Shown in pieces: positions 54,931 through 63,748 of a stretch of DNA of 64,000 bases. The stretch is from Limnobaculum parvum (GTDB taxonomy: Bacteria; Pseudomonadota; Gammaproteobacteria; Enterobacterales; Enterobacteriaceae). The stretch spans positions 2,514,001-2,578,000 of the forward strand of contig NZ_CP029185.2 in the NCBI RefSeq assembly GCF_003096015.2. Direction: 5' to 3'. The translations under genes and the position numbers were made by a program. Position 1 is the first letter of the stretch. Each line of letters starts with the position of its first letter. The notes under the pieces are model-generated. The model ran no database searches. It saw only the letters and a program-made list of their open reading frames with translations, and was not told the DNA's origin.

Positions 54931-55400
54931 GCCTTAACCAGCAGGGCTACGGCTTCACAAGCAATCCCCTCTTTACGTCCGGTAAAACCAAGCTGTTCTG
55001 TCGTTGTCGCTTTGACGTTAACCTGCTCCATATGACAACCTAAATCTTCCGCAATATTGACCCGCATTTGTGGAATATGGGGAGCCATCTTGGGTGACTG
55101 AGCAATGATGGTGACATCCACATTGCCAATCTCATAGCCCTTTGCCTTAACCTGACGAAAAGCTTCACGCAGAAGCGCTCTGCTATCTGCACCTTTATAA
55201 GCTTGATCGGTATCGGGAAACAGCTTGCCGATATCCCCCAACGCCGCTGCGCCCAGCAGGGCATCCGTTAATGCGTGCAGTGCCACATCCCCATCAGAAT
55301 GGGCAAGTAAACCAAACTCATAAGGGATGCGAACCCCACCAATAATCAGCGGGCCTTCTCCGCCAAATTTATGTACGTCAAAACCATGACCAATACGCAT
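54927..55400 (-). CDS. ispF: 2-C-methyl-D-erythritol 2,4-cyclodiphosphate synthase
   Basis: The product has 157 residues (E. coli 159). The metal ligands are in MRIGHGFDVHKFGG (Asp8, His10) and AHSDGDVALHAL (His42). TDALLGAAALGDIGKLFPDT and VNVKATTTEQLGFTGRKEG complete the family pattern. It forms the cyclodiphosphate in the MEP isoprenoid pathway. It lies 18 bases after ispD and overlaps truD. Confidence 0.98.
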   Translation of the reverse strand: MRIGHGFDVHKFGGEGPLIIGGVRIPYEFGLLAHSDGDVALHALTDALLGAAALGDIGKLFPDTDQAYKGADSRALLREAFRQVKAKGYEIGNVDVTIIAQSPKMAPHIPQMRVNIAEDLGCHMEQVNVKATTTEQLGFTGRKEGIACEAVALLVKA

Positions 55401-55418
55401 TAGCCACTCTCCTGTCTC

Positions 55419-56138
55419 TTATTGGTGTGTAAGATAGAATGTTGCCAGCGCCAGATCTTCAGGGCGGGTAACTTTAATATTGTCTGATCGACCAGGTACT
55501 AGCAGCGGATGAAAACCACAATATTCCAGAGCTGAAGCTTCATCGGTCAATACTGCGCCTTCTTGTTGCGCCCGAACCATGCATTCAAACAGCAGTTCCA
55601 AAGGGAACATTTGTGGCGTTAATGCATGCCAAAGGCCGTTTCTATCTACCGTATTCGCAATCGCGGCTTTATCGATAACTGCTCGTTTCATGGTGTCTCT
55701 GACCGGCATGGCCAAAATACCGCCCTGCTTTACGTGTAATACCGATTGAATCAGCTTATCTAAATCACCGTAATTCAGGCACGGACGAGCGGCATCATGT
55801 ACTAAAACCCAATCAGCCTGCAGGGTTTTGGCCCGCGTCAAGCCAGCCAATACCGAGTCAGAACGTTCAGCACCGCCCACAACCACTGAAACGCGAGGAT
55901 CTCGGGCCACCGCCAGTTGAGCAAAGGTATTATCCTTAGGATTTAGCGCAACAATAACCTGACGAACAGCAGTATGGGACAATAGCGTATAAATAGCGTA
56001 TTCAATGATCGTCTGTTGACCAATAGTGAGATACTGTTTGGGACAATCAGCCTGCATGCGGCTGCCAATACCCGCGGCGGGAAGGATGGCAACAATATCG
56101 GGATAAGATGACGTGGAGGAAGAATTTGCCTGCGTCAC
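55419..56138 (-). CDS. ispD: 2-C-methyl-D-erythritol 4-phosphate cytidylyltransferase
   Basis: The product has 239 residues (E. coli 236). The nucleotide-binding AILPAAGIGSRMQADCPKQY is at residues 17-37. VLVHDAARPCLNYGDL near 111, and GRSDNIKVTRPEDLALA near the C-terminus, are typical. It makes CDP-methylerythritol in the MEP pathway, two steps before IspF. Its start shares one base with the ftsB stop. Confidence 0.98.
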   Translation of the reverse strand: MTQANSSSTSSYPDIVAILPAAGIGSRMQADCPKQYLTIGQQTIIEYAIYTLLSHTAVRQVIVALNPKDNTFAQLAVARDPRVSVVVGGAERSDSVLAGLTRAKTLQADWVLVHDAARPCLNYGDLDKLIQSVLHVKQGGILAMPVRDTMKRAVIDKAAIANTVDRNGLWHALTPQMFPLELLFECMVRAQQEGAVLTDEASALEYCGFHPLLVPGRSDNIKVTRPEDLALATFYLTHQ

Positions 56139-56440
56139 TACTTTTTACCACCTTGTGCTGGCTGAGACTGTTCAGTAATAATCCGATAGAAACTCTCTCC
56201 CGGTTTAATCATTCCCAGTTCATTACGGGCACGCTCTTCAATGGCCTCTTGGCCACCTTTCAGGTCGTTAATTTCTGCGAACAGTCGTGCATTACGAGAT
56301 TTTAGTTTGGCATTGTTATCTTGTTGTACAGCCAAATCATCTTCTACACGGGCATGATCGTGCATGCCATTTTTGCCCAGCCACAGGGAGTACTGCAACC
56401 AGCCAATAAGTACAATCAATAACAGCGTAAGTTTTTTCAT
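56138..56440 (-). CDS. ftsB: Cell division protein FtsB
   Basis: I start at the ATG at 56440 (MKKLTLLLIVLIGWLQYSLW), preceded by AGGGGGCGGG; the longer frame to 56479 has no match in the family. This gives 100 residues (E. coli 103). One membrane helix (about 3-20) is followed by a periplasmic coiled coil (about 28-65) and the conserved EERARNELGMIKPGESFYR. It bridges FtsQ and FtsL in the divisome. First gene of ftsB-ispD-ispF-truD. Confidence 0.97.
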   Translation of the reverse strand: MKKLTLLLIVLIGWLQYSLWLGKNGMHDHARVEDDLAVQQDNNAKLKSRNARLFAEINDLKGGQEAIEERARNELGMIKPGESFYRIITEQSQPAQGGKK

Positions 56441-56515
56441 CCCGCCCCCTAAAAACCGGCTAATCATCCCATAACTCAAGGCTAGACTCCATACAGAAAT
56501 GGGATAAAACTGAAC

Positions 56516-57481
56516 TTATCGCGTTCCCGGCTTTAACATTCCCTGTATTGAAAGAAAGTGTTGCAACTGATTTGGATTCGGTAATGCCGCCCACGCGCCT
56601 TTATGGGTTGTCGACAATGCCCCACACGCGCTGGCTTGACTGATAATCAGGCTCAGGATTTTTAATACCTCGTTTTCTTGTCTTGGAATGCCATATTTGG
56701 CGATACCCACCAACAATCCGGCCATAAATGCATCTCCGGCCCCGGTAGTATCGACGCTGGTTACCGCATAGCTGTCAAATGCGTGGATCGTATTCTGGCA
56801 CAAGACCAGACATCCCTGTTTGCCTCGGGTAATCACTACCAGTGCTGCCGGATAATCGCTTAAGCGCGCCAAGGCATCGGACCAACTATCATCAGAACTC
56901 TGGGTTAACCAAAACAGTTCTTCCTCTGACAACTTAAGCACATCGGCCTTAGTGCAATATTCAGCGATGAGTTGATACATTTCCTGCTTATCCGCCCACA
57001 TCTGATCCCGCAGATTCAGGTCAAAACTCACCATTCCACCCTGCTGCTTAATCTGACGGGTAATATTGAGCAGCGAATCCCGACAAACTTTACCCGTCAG
57101 GGCCAGTGAACAGGTATGCAAAATAGCCGCCGATGCGTCAGGTAATGCATGTAAAGCAAGAAACTGATCTGCCGAAGGGCTAACCAAAAAAGTAAAACTG
57201 CGCTCACCGCTGGCAGTTAAATCGACAATAACGGTGCTGGTTTTATAATGGTCATCCTGTTCAATGCACTGACAGTCAACCCCTTCCTGTGCCAGTGATT
57301 CAGCCATAAAACGACCAAATGGATCGTTACCCACCCGTCCGACAAAACCTGATGGATGCCCTAAACGAGCAACCCCCACCGCTACATTAGCCGGAGCACC
57401 ACCGGCACAGGCCTGATACTGCATATCTTCCAGCGGTAGCAGATCGACTACCACATCACCTAATGACCAGATTTTCATCAT
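56516..57481 (-). CDS. PfkB-family sugar kinase (fructokinase or aminoimidazole riboside kinase)
   Basis: I start at the ATG at 57481 (MMKIWSLGDVVVDLLPLEDM); a TTG six bases earlier is possible. The product has 321 residues. GGAPANVAVGVARLGHPSGF near residue 27 and the anion-hole/catalytic DTTGAGDAFMAGLLVG near 244 identify the ribokinase fold. The N-terminus resembles both ScrK-type fructokinases and the aminoimidazole riboside kinase. No sucrose transporter or hydrolase lies nearby to decide between them. It lies 75 bases upstream of ftsB on the same strand, an unusual neighbour. Confidence 0.82.
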   Translation of the reverse strand: MMKIWSLGDVVVDLLPLEDMQYQACAGGAPANVAVGVARLGHPSGFVGRVGNDPFGRFMAESLAQEGVDCQCIEQDDHYKTSTVIVDLTASGERSFTFLVSPSADQFLALHALPDASAAILHTCSLALTGKVCRDSLLNITRQIKQQGGMVSFDLNLRDQMWADKQEMYQLIAEYCTKADVLKLSEEELFWLTQSSDDSWSDALARLSDYPAALVVITRGKQGCLVLCQNTIHAFDSYAVTSVDTTGAGDAFMAGLLVGIAKYGIPRQENEVLKILSLIISQASACGALSTTHKGAWAALPNPNQLQHFLSIQGMLKPGTR

Positions 57482-57511
57482 ATTCAATGTTGATTGTTAT
57501 CAATAACTGAG

Positions 57512-57547
57512 GTGCAGGGGGATTCGCCCTAATACCACCCTGCTCGA
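57512..57547 (+). repeat. Single copy of the GC-rich hairpin repeat (tandem at 21451-22035)
   Basis: GTGCAGGGGGATTCGCCCTA and the following ATACCACCCTGCTCGA align with the core of the tandem units at 21.5-22.0 kb. Similarity may extend to the GGAACTTACTCCGC near 57592, echoing GAAACTTACTC in the array. Confidence 0.65.
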
Positions 57548-57629
57548 TCACTTGCACCAATGCTAATTCGGACGCCCCACGGTTAGTGGACGGAACTTAC
57601 TCCGCAATTAATACAAAAGCCGAACTAAA

Positions 57630-58358
57630 CTAAACCGATAATACCTTACTTAAAAATGCTTTAGTTCTCTCACTCGACGGGGCGGTAAACAATTTTTCTG
57701 GTACGTCTTCTTCCTGAATGACGCCCTGATCGATAAAGATGACTCTATCGGCAACATCCCTAGCAAAGCCCATCTCGTGGGTCACCACCACCATTGTCAT
57801 GCCTTCATGGGCTAGAGACTTCATGACGGCCAAGACTTCACCCACCAGCTCAGGATCGAGCGCCGAAGTGGGTTCATCAAATAGCATCACTTTGGGTTCC
57901 ATCGCCAGCGCACGGGCAATAGCTACCCGCTGCTGCTGCCCACCGGATAACTGGCTTGGATAAGCATCAATCTTATCGATCAAACCTACTTTTTGCAGTA
58001 GTTGTTCAGCGCGTTTTATCGCTTCGGCTTTCGACAATTTTTTCACGTCCATCGGCGCTAGAATCAGATTCTCCAACACCGTCATGTGAGGAAACAGGTT
58101 AAAACGCTGAAACACCATACCGACGCTTTCACGCAGTTTATTCAAATCGGTTTTACTATCGTGAACATCATAGCCCCCGATGGTAATTTCACCGCCGCTC
58201 ATCTCTTCCAGCGCATTCATACATCGCAGAAATGTACTTTTACCTGAGCCCGATGGGCCAATAATACAGACCACCTCATTGGCGGCAATATCACAGGAAA
58301 TACCCCGTAAAACGTGAGTTTTTCCAAACTGTTTTTGTAAATGACGAATCTTAATCAC
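57630..58358 (-). CDS. Polar amino-acid ABC transporter ATPase (GlnQ type)
   Basis: The product has 242 residues, starting with GTG at 58358. Walker A GPSGSGKST is at residues 34-42, the signature LSGGQQQRVAIARALAMEP near 137, Walker B VMLFDEPTSALDPELVGEVL near 157 and the switch His in VVVTHEMGFARDVADRV. It energises import of a polar or glutamine-like amino acid. It overlaps the permease gene by 8 bases and ends the binding protein-permease-ATPase operon. Confidence 0.95.
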   Translation of the reverse strand: MIKIRHLQKQFGKTHVLRGISCDIAANEVVCIIGPSGSGKSTFLRCMNALEEMSGGEITIGGYDVHDSKTDLNKLRESVGMVFQRFNLFPHMTVLENLILAPMDVKKLSKAEAIKRAEQLLQKVGLIDKIDAYPSQLSGGQQQRVAIARALAMEPKVMLFDEPTSALDPELVGEVLAVMKSLAHEGMTMVVVTHEMGFARDVADRVIFIDQGVIQEEDVPEKLFTAPSSERTKAFLSKVLSV

Positions 58359-59112
58359 TTCGGCCTAACCTCTTTTCCATATGCCTTACCGTCAGCGAAA
58401 GTAAGAATGTGATCACCCAGTAAACAACAGAGATTGTCAGGTAGGGTTCCCAGTAGCTGGCATAGGCACCAGAAACGGTGCGGGCGGCATAGGCCAGATC
58501 GGCAAGCCCAATGGCGGATGCCAGCGAAGAGTCCTTAACAATGGCAATCGCGTTATTACCCAACGGCGGTAACATACGGCGAAACGCCTGCGGTAAAATA
58601 ATCTTACGCATGGTTTTACCATAGCTCATTCCCAGCGAACGGGCCGCTTCCATCTGTCCACGATCGATAGACTGAATACCGGCGCGGAAAATCTCGGAAA
58701 CATAAGCCCCAGCGTTAAGGGTAATCGCCACTACGCAGGAGAGAAATGCACCGTATTCCGATCGCAACATGCGGGCAAAATCCACAGACATGATGCCACT
58801 GCTGACCAGTAAACCATCGCGAGGATTAATCAGCAGGGGGATCAGGGCAAAGTGTACCACCATGATCTGAACAAACAGCGGCGTACCACGAAAGGCACTG
58901 ACATAAATCTTAACTGGCCACTGTACAAAAATATGCAACAGGCGGTTTAAACCGCGATTGCGTGGCGCCTGAGCCGTACCGCCTAACCCGAGAATGAGTC
59001 CCCAAGTGACACCCAATATCACACAGATGATGGTACACTTGATGGTCATCCATGCACCCTCAGCAAACAGCGGGGCATACTCCTGGATTATCTCCCAGCG
59101 AAATCCTGACAT
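58351..59112 (-). CDS. Polar amino-acid ABC transporter permease
   Basis: The product has 253 residues of the HisMQ/GlnP permease family. It has an N-terminal helix (about 18-45), a core of further helices, and the EAA loop MEAARSLGMSYGKTMRKIIL near residue 162. The SAFRGTPLFVQIMVVHF segment near residue 73 is a family signature. It is the membrane channel for the adjacent ATPase and binding protein. It is longer than typical GlnP (219), mostly at the N-terminus. Confidence 0.93.
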   Translation of the reverse strand: MSGFRWEIIQEYAPLFAEGAWMTIKCTIICVILGVTWGLILGLGGTAQAPRNRGLNRLLHIFVQWPVKIYVSAFRGTPLFVQIMVVHFALIPLLINPRDGLLVSSGIMSVDFARMLRSEYGAFLSCVVAITLNAGAYVSEIFRAGIQSIDRGQMEAARSLGMSYGKTMRKIILPQAFRRMLPPLGNNAIAIVKDSSLASAIGLADLAYAARTVSGAYASYWEPYLTISVVYWVITFLLSLTVRHMEKRLGRSD

Positions 59113-59179
59113 AAAATGAATCCGTTATAGAAAAACATTCAGGGCGAATAATCACCCTGAATAGAAAATCGGTGAAAAA

Positions 59180-59956
59180 TCACTCGGCAGGTAATACCGG
59201 TACGTTACTGTCAAACCACTTCTGATAGATTGTCGCGTAAGTGCCATCAGCAATGATTTTCTTCAGGCCAGTATTGATCTTATTGCGTAACTCTTCGTTA
59301 CCTTTCGCCACGGCGATACCAAAGAACTGACGCTCAAACTTATCATCGGCAACCAGAGAGAACTCTTTTTCCGGATGATTTTTGATGTAGAACTTAGCAA
59401 CACCTACATCACCTACCGCTGCATCGATGCCATCTTCATACAGTTCTTGCAACATCAATGGCGTATTGTCAAAGCGCTTAATTGAAGTGCTGTTCTTCCC
59501 CAATACTTCCGATACCACGATATCGCCAGTGCTGGAATTAACCACGCCGACTTTTAGCGGTTTCAGTTCAGCAATAGACTTGATGTTTTTATTTTTTGGT
59601 ATCACGATAGCCTGCTCAGCAGGGAAATATGGCGCAGAAAAATCAACCATTTGCTTACGTTTATCGGTAATAGTAATACCGGAAATGATGATGTCGCGAT
59701 CGCCACTGCCTAACGTAGCAAAGATCCCTTCCCACGGCGTATTCACCAGCTTGATATTGAAGTTTTCAGCTTTAGCAATCGCACTGATGATATCAATATC
59801 AAACCCTTCCAGCTCTTTTTTGCTGTTTTCAAATTCGAAAGGACGATAAGTACCACCAGACCCTACAACATAGGTTGGCTCTACTGCATTAGCCACAGGT
59901 AATGTACATAGGGCTGCTACTAGGCATATACCAAAAATAGAAAGACGTTTAAACAT
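59180..59956 (-). CDS. Periplasmic polar amino-acid binding protein
   Basis: The product has 258 residues with a signal peptide ending VANA. Family-3 binding-protein motifs are YRPFEFENSKKELEGFDIDI near residue 37, NTPWEGIFATLGSGDRDIII near 77 and a C-terminal DGTYATIYQKWF. The motif GFDIDI and the Asp after it bind the ligand amino group. Ligand likely a polar amino acid; which one cannot be read from the sequence. It heads the three-gene operon and is divergent from the YjiH-like gene. Confidence 0.93.
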   Translation of the reverse strand: MFKRLSIFGICLVAALCTLPVANAVEPTYVVGSGGTYRPFEFENSKKELEGFDIDIISAIAKAENFNIKLVNTPWEGIFATLGSGDRDIIISGITITDKRKQMVDFSAPYFPAEQAIVIPKNKNIKSIAELKPLKVGVVNSSTGDIVVSEVLGKNSTSIKRFDNTPLMLQELYEDGIDAAVGDVGVAKFYIKNHPEKEFSLVADDKFERQFFGIAVAKGNEELRNKINTGLKKIIADGTYATIYQKWFDSNVPVLPAE

Positions 59957-60315
59957 TTATGCATCCTTTATTATTGCATGGGGAATTGTACAATTATGCA
60001 CTAAAATCGCATAAAAAAACACTGGCTATACAATGGTTATATAAATGAATAAGATTTACGTCTATCATTCCTTTTATAACAGAAAAACTTGCTAAACAGC
60101 GCCTGACTTTTAACAAATAAATTACATTTCAATCAGTGTAACTCATTATTTTGTATAAAATTCAATCAGCAAAAGAATGGAAAATGAGATTAATGTCAAA
60201 ATAGTGATCTCAAGCAGCTATATTGTTTGATCGAAGTCAAATGCTGATAAAACATAACTAATAGATAATCGGAAATTATTCACCACTATCATTATTTCTT
60301 AATGGAACAATTAAT
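59957..60315. promoter_or_regulatory. Divergent control region between the ABC operon and the yjiH-yjiG-peptidase operon
   Basis: This 359-bp AT-rich gap should hold both promoters. A candidate FNR/CRP-type palindrome TTTGATCGAAGTCAAA lies at 60226-60241 (one mismatch to TTGAT-N4-ATCAA). No gene is seen. Regulation by oxygen or carbon source is only a suggestion. Confidence 0.45.
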
Positions 60316-61149
60316 ATGTCAAATGATAATTCACTACCCGCCGAGCCGAAGGAACTAAAAATTAGGGTAGGTGCCTATTTTGCGTTGTTTTTTGCTATTG
60401 TCTTTTTCTCTGGGGTATTTGGCCCAACATCCTCAGCCACACTCTGGGTTGCCTCACAAATTAAAGAATTACATGTACAGCACCCTGGATTATCCCACTG
60501 GCTAACAGATTGGATCGTTCCATTGTTATCGACCATTGATTTCACTACCCTCAATGGCTCCTTTGGTAAAATACTCACCGGGGTGACTCAGGTCGATAAT
60601 GCCCTAAAAGCAACTAACGGTACTTATCGTGGCACCGGTGGTAGTGGCGCAATGGAGGGTTTCTTATTTGCCTTTGGACTAATTCCTTCAGTCATGTTCG
60701 CTTTGGCAATGATTAATGTGCTGGAACACTACGGAGCGCTAAATGCAGCACGTAAATTATTAAGCATCATTTTACGCCCTCTTCTGGGCATTCCTGGCGT
60801 TACCGGTCTGGCTATTATTGGTAGCCTACAAAGTACGGATGTTGGTGCATCACTAACTCGCGCTCTGGCGGATGAACAAAAAATCAATGCAAAAGAAAAA
60901 GAAGTATTAACCATGTTCCAGTTCTCTGGTGGAGCCATGATTACTAACTTTTTCTCTTCCGGTGCCGTCTTATTCACATTAGTACTGGCATCCGGTGAAC
61001 TCGCTGTTCCTACGACGATCGGAGCCTGTATTGGCGTTATTTTCATTATGAAAATTGTTGGAGCCAACATCATGCGTCTTTATCTGACAACATTCCCAGA
61101 TAAAGACGAACAAACTCAGCAACAATCAAACGCTACGACACAAAAATAA
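60316..61149 (+). CDS. YjiH-like nucleoside-recognition (Gate) membrane protein
   Basis: The product has 277 residues with about six membrane helices and the Gate-domain phrases GSGAMEGFLFAFGLIPSVMF, SLQSTDVGASLTRALADE and FQFSGGAMITNFFSSGAVLF. It resembles E. coli YjiH. YjiH and YjiG pair as two halves of a transporter-like complex; in E. coli they sit beside the isoaspartyl dipeptidase iadA. Here they sit beside an M20 peptidase instead, which suggests transport of a peptide or amino-acid conjugate. First gene of a three-gene operon. Confidence 0.85.
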   Translation: MSNDNSLPAEPKELKIRVGAYFALFFAIVFFSGVFGPTSSATLWVASQIKELHVQHPGLSHWLTDWIVPLLSTIDFTTLNGSFGKILTGVTQVDNALKATNGTYRGTGGSGAMEGFLFAFGLIPSVMFALAMINVLEHYGALNAARKLLSIILRPLLGIPGVTGLAIIGSLQSTDVGASLTRALADEQKINAKEKEVLTMFQFSGGAMITNFFSSGAVLFTLVLASGELAVPTTIGACIGVIFIMKIVGANIMRLYLTTFPDKDEQTQQQSNATTQK

Positions 61150-61166
61150 TAAGGGAATAAAGCATC

Positions 61167-61634
61167 ATGTCTAATAATTCAAATCCAATGATCACAGATA
61201 TTTTTGTTGCTGGAGCGCGTAAAGGCTGGGGAATCGCGACTACAAGTACACTACCTAACGTACTGATGGCGTTTGTCATTATTAAAGCATTACAGATCAC
61301 CGGCCTGTTAGATCTGCTAGGCAAGCTATGCGAGCCTGTAATGGCACTATTTGGCTTGCCGGGAGAGGCTGCTGCGGTTTTAATTAGCAGCTTAATGTCT
61401 ATGGGTGGAGCAATCGGTGTTGCTGTAAGTCTGTTCCAAAGTGGGCACCTCAATGGAGAACATTTGGCGATCCTTGCCCCAGCGATCTATTTGATGGGTT
61501 CGTTAGTGCAATATGTCGGGCGTGTTTTAGGCGTTGTGGGCACGAAGGGCAGCCGGATTCCATTAATGTTGTTGATTGCCGTCATCAATTCATTTGGTGC
61601 AATGTTCCTAATGAGAATTATCATTAATTTATAA
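61167..61634 (+). CDS. YjiG-like Gate-domain membrane protein
   Basis: The product has 155 residues (E. coli YjiG 153) with four to five membrane helices. KGWGIATTSTLPNVLMAFVI near residue 20, GEAAAVLISSLMSMGGAIG near 65 and the C-terminal LLIAVINSFGAMFLMRI fit the family. It is 17 bases after the YjiH-like gene with GGGAATAAAG upstream, and is the partner half of the presumed transporter. Confidence 0.87.
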   Translation: MSNNSNPMITDIFVAGARKGWGIATTSTLPNVLMAFVIIKALQITGLLDLLGKLCEPVMALFGLPGEAAAVLISSLMSMGGAIGVAVSLFQSGHLNGEHLAILAPAIYLMGSLVQYVGRVLGVVGTKGSRIPLMLLIAVINSFGAMFLMRIIINL

Positions 61635-61679
61635 GAGAATACGCCTCTTCAACACGAGACAGTTAAGGAAGGATGAACC

Positions 61680-62792
61680 ATGCACTTAAACCAATATTTA
61701 GATGAATTACGTCCGTTGGTTAATATTGATTGTGGCACTCAAACCACCGAAGGCGTTGCCGTTGTGGCCGGTCTGATGGAGAAAAAATATAAAGATTTAG
61801 GCTGGCATACAGAAGTGGTTGATCTGGGTAAAGAAGTTGGCCCGGGTGTATTTGCCACCAATAAACCAGGTGCTACTCAGTTTGATGTATTACTGATTGG
61901 TCATATGGATACCGTATTCCCACCGGGAACCGCGGCCGATCGTCCAATGTCTACTGATGATACGCGTTTGTATGGCCCGGGTGCAGCAGATATGAAATCT
62001 GGCCTGCTAAACATTCTGTGGGCTATTCGTGCGCTGAATGACAGCGATGTGCAGAGATTATCTATTGCCGTTGCGATGAACCCTGATGAAGAGACCGGTT
62101 CCGTTTATTCTCATCAGTGGTTGGGGAAATATGCCAAGCAGAGCCGCTATGTGCTAGTTGCTGAAGCGGCACGTGCCGATGGTTCGCTGGTGAAAGCCCG
62201 GAAAGGCATGGCGCGTTACAACATTGATTTTCACGGACGTGCGGCTCACGCGGGTAATGCACCTGAGAAGGGACGTTCAGCGATTACCGAATTGGCTAAC
62301 TGGATTCTAGCAATAAACCAATTAGGTAATGCTCAAGCCGGTACCACGCTAAACGTAGGCGTAGTGAAAGGCGGTGATGCTGCCAACATCGTCCCGGATA
62401 AAGCCCAAGCGGTCATTGATGTGCGTTTTTGGGATAACAATGAGTATCACCGCATTGATAAAGCCATCAATGAGATGAGTAAAAAAGCTTATGTGGCAGA
62501 TGTCACGGCCACCATTACCGAGATGGCTCATACTCCGGCGATGTCCCCTTCGGCTGAAACAGAAAAACTGATGACATTAGTTGAGCGTTGTGGTCAGGAA
62601 GAAGGTATTCCCGTGAAATGGCAGGCCGTGGGCGGCGGTTCTGATGCTAACCATACGGCGGCTCTCGGCGTGCCTTCTCTAGATGGTTTTGGCCCTATCG
62701 GTGCCGATTTCCACAGCCCGGCTGAGTATGTTGAGTTAGAGAGTATTATTCCTCGGATTAAGTTGCTGAGTCGTATTATAAAATCTTTGTAA
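61680..62792 (+). CDS. M20 metallopeptidase (glutamate carboxypeptidase / CPG2-like)
   Basis: The product has 370 residues without a signal peptide, so cytoplasmic. Two-zinc ligands and catalytic residues are visible: GHMDTVF (His75, Asp77), GPGAADMKSG (Asp104, bridging), NPDEETGS (Glu137 base, Glu138 ligand) and the late His in DFHSPAEY near residue 345. The dimerisation domain has FHGRAAHAGNAPEKGRSAI. Family members cleave C-terminal glutamate from folate-like conjugates or act on dipeptides. Context with YjiH/YjiG and an amino-acid importer points to salvage of an amino-acid conjugate. AAGGAAGG precedes the start. Confidence 0.9.
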   Translation: MHLNQYLDELRPLVNIDCGTQTTEGVAVVAGLMEKKYKDLGWHTEVVDLGKEVGPGVFATNKPGATQFDVLLIGHMDTVFPPGTAADRPMSTDDTRLYGPGAADMKSGLLNILWAIRALNDSDVQRLSIAVAMNPDEETGSVYSHQWLGKYAKQSRYVLVAEAARADGSLVKARKGMARYNIDFHGRAAHAGNAPEKGRSAITELANWILAINQLGNAQAGTTLNVGVVKGGDAANIVPDKAQAVIDVRFWDNNEYHRIDKAINEMSKKAYVADVTATITEMAHTPAMSPSAETEKLMTLVERCGQEEGIPVKWQAVGGGSDANHTAALGVPSLDGFGPIGADFHSPAEYVELESIIPRIKLLSRIIKSL

Positions 62793-62811
62793 TGCGTTTT
62801 GTTTTTATGTG

Positions 62812-62836
62812 AAAACCGCCTTCTGGGCGGTTTTTT
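62812..62836 (+). terminator. Rho-independent terminator after the M20 peptidase gene
   Basis: AAAACCGCC and GGCGGTTTT form the stem around a 5-base loop, with a run of T after it. Confidence 0.9.
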
Positions 62837-63030
62837 ATTGCAAATAGATTGTCTTTATTGGCTATTGTTAATATTCCAGCCATCAAGATGATGGTGATAC
62901 GCCCTACCGCCGCCGAACGCCACCAGACACTAAATACCACAATAATGGTAGCTATCACACCATCACCTCTTCGTGGCAACCCCCCGTGCTTTTTAGTAAT
63001 ATACCGCTGGAATTTTTATCAGAGGCGATT

Positions 63031-63393
63031 ATGGTAACCACATTATTTAAAGACTTTACTTTTGAAGCCGCACATCGGTTGCCAAATGTTCCCGAAGGCC
63101 ATAAGTGCGCCCGTCTGCATGGGCACTCTTTTGTAGTCAGAATCGAAGTTACTGGTGAAGTTAGCCCGAATACCGGCTGGGTGATGGATTTTTCTGAAAT
63201 TAAAGCCGCTTTTAAGCCCATCCTGAACCGTTTAGATCACTACTACCTGAACGATATCCCCGGACTGGAAAATCCCACCAGCGAAGTGTTAGCCCACTGG
63301 ATTTGGCAACAGCTTAAGCCGGGGCTTCCGTTGTTGAGTGGGGTTCGGGTGAAGGAGACGTGTAGTGCTGGGTGTATTTATAATGGGGAGTGA
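63031..63393 (+). CDS. queD: 6-carboxy-5,6,7,8-tetrahydropterin synthase
   Basis: I start at the ATG at 63031 (MVTTLFKDFTFEAAHRLPNV), matching the E. coli QueD start, with AGAGG upstream; the frame is open 45 bases further. The product has 120 residues. Zinc ligands His15, His30 and His32 and the catalytic Cys26 are present (EAAHRLP, GHKCARLHGHSF). It makes the pterin precursor of 7-deazaguanine/queuosine from dihydroneopterin triphosphate. The next pathway enzyme, queE, faces it across the repeat-rich gap. Confidence 0.97.
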   Translation: MVTTLFKDFTFEAAHRLPNVPEGHKCARLHGHSFVVRIEVTGEVSPNTGWVMDFSEIKAAFKPILNRLDHYYLNDIPGLENPTSEVLAHWIWQQLKPGLPLLSGVRVKETCSAGCIYNGE

Positions 63394-63748
63394 TCCTCTA
63401 TTCAGGCAACCCATCTGATTCAGATTAAGTGATGTTGAAAATTTAAAGTGCTATTGAATTTGGAGTATGTTTCGGCCATATCAGTATCGTGTTTGAATTA
63501 ACATTTGTGATCGGCCGAGCAGGGGCATTATGGCGAATGCCCCTGCACCCCACGCCTTTCACACAGAAATTCAGGTCGCTTAGGCGACTCCCTTCCTCCT
63601 TCGTTTGGCCTTAACGCACCGGCACAGAGCCGCTCCCGGCGTCGCTGTGCCTCGCCCTGCATCCATACGGGGCGTGTAGCCTCTCTCAGTCGTCAGCTGA
63701 ATTCAAGTGTTCATAGGAAAGATCAAGAGCAAGGGCTGGAACTGACTA
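63394..63748. repeat. Intergenic repeat region between queD and queE
   Basis: This 355-bp gap holds inverted copies of two families also present near 21.4-22.0 kb. The GC-rich hairpin unit is at 63516-63547 (CGAGCAGGGGCATT..AATGCCCCTGCA). The double hairpin is at about 63615-63680 (complement of CGAGGCACAGCGACG and CTGTGCCGGTGCG). There is also a TCGGCC..CGGCCGA pair at about 63474-63517, reminiscent of the third family. No gene is visible. Confidence 0.75.

Noticed and set aside
62837..63030. preQ1-type riboswitch upstream of queD
   Set aside because: No convincing preQ1 aptamer pseudoknot or tail could be recognised in the stretch before the gene.
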